This document shows, piece by piece, positions 63,808 through 64,000 of a stretch of 64,000 nucleotides of DNA. The notes beneath the pieces are model-generated. The model did no database searches, was not told the origin of the DNA, and saw only the letters and a program-made list of their open reading frames with translations. How positions within the stretch are numbered: position 1 is the first letter of the stretch; each line of letters opens with the position of its first letter. The stretch is from Ectocarpus siliculosus (Eukaryota; Sar; Phaeophyceae; Ectocarpales; Ectocarpaceae): positions 1,052,292 through 1,116,291 of the forward strand of contig FN649728.1 of NCBI GenBank assembly GCA_000310025.1, written 5' to 3'. A program made the position numbers and the translations under genes.

Positions 63808-64000
63808 GGGGGGGGGGGGGGGGGGGGGGGGGTTAAAAAACCGGGGGGGGGTTTCCCCCCCTTTTTGAAAAAACCCCAAAACCGGGTTTAGGGGGGGGGA
63901 AGTTCCCCCCCCCCCAATCTAAAACCCGGGGAATGTCAAAAAACCCAACCAAACTTGGGGGGGGGGCCCCCCTTTTCCTGGGGGCCCCCCCCCCCAACAA
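63808..64000 (+). other. Sequencing artefact: homopolymer-smeared read end
   Basis: Starts with a G run of about 23 after clean sequence ending ggaaagtggagttcc, then consists of short homopolymer runs only, the same signature as at 45,046-45,508. The clean counterpart would lie beyond the window, and a scaffold gap probably follows. Confidence 0.8.

Overview
The window is nuclear DNA from a eukaryote with many spliceosomal introns, most probably a brown alga close to Ectocarpus. This rests on multi-exon genes with long introns and GT/GC-AG splice sites, a flagellar central-pair gene (CFAP221), a peroxin gene (PEX1), a viral-type ankyrin-like repeat protein of the kind abundant in Ectocarpus and its phaeoviruses, DIRS-type retrotransposon remains, and two 100-N scaffold gaps with Sanger-like trace artefacts. 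The species is an inference; the sequence alone does not name it. No bacterial-type operons, RBSs or CRISPRs are present.

Left part (1-12,620) is repeat territory. A decayed DIRS-like retrotransposon (reverse transcriptase, RNase H, tyrosine recombinase) occupies 1-2,980, followed by short direct repeats that may be its split termini. An unclassified dispersed element of about 540 bp occurs twice in opposite orientation (3,616-4,155 and 7,391-7,938). A tandem satellite of 530-542 bp units begins at the first gap (8,891) and is split in its fourth unit by a 1.6-kb element with GGCGG-rich inverted termini (10,546-12,135).

Middle part (14,000-36,500): weak candidate exons on + (14,379-16,806); a CFAP221/Pcdp1 homologue on - (29,275 down to about 17,457); an unnamed Ser/Ala-rich coiled-coil gene on + (31,966-~35,479).

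Right part: PEX1, a 17-exon minus-strand gene (51,042-36,497), reconstructed almost fully with both AAA+ domains. Divergent to it, 362 bp away, is a complete 9-exon FIBP homologue (51,405-57,495; 412 aa), two of whose introns use GC donors. An ankyrin-like repeat gene begins at 61,407. Most exon calls come from family resemblance plus matching splice phases; they were not verified with transcripts.

The most striking structural observation is an assembly artefact. The low-complexity blocks on both sides of the gap at 45,509-45,608 are smeared, homopolymer-converted copies of the good sequence on the opposite side of a poly-G tract. The true locus is therefore probably gapless, and about 750 bp here are spurious. 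The window's last about 190 bp show the same signature.

I found no convincing new multi-gene system. The gene neighbours (CFAP221, coiled-coil, PEX1, FIBP, ankyrin) have no evident joint function beyond the PEX1/FIBP shared promoter region.
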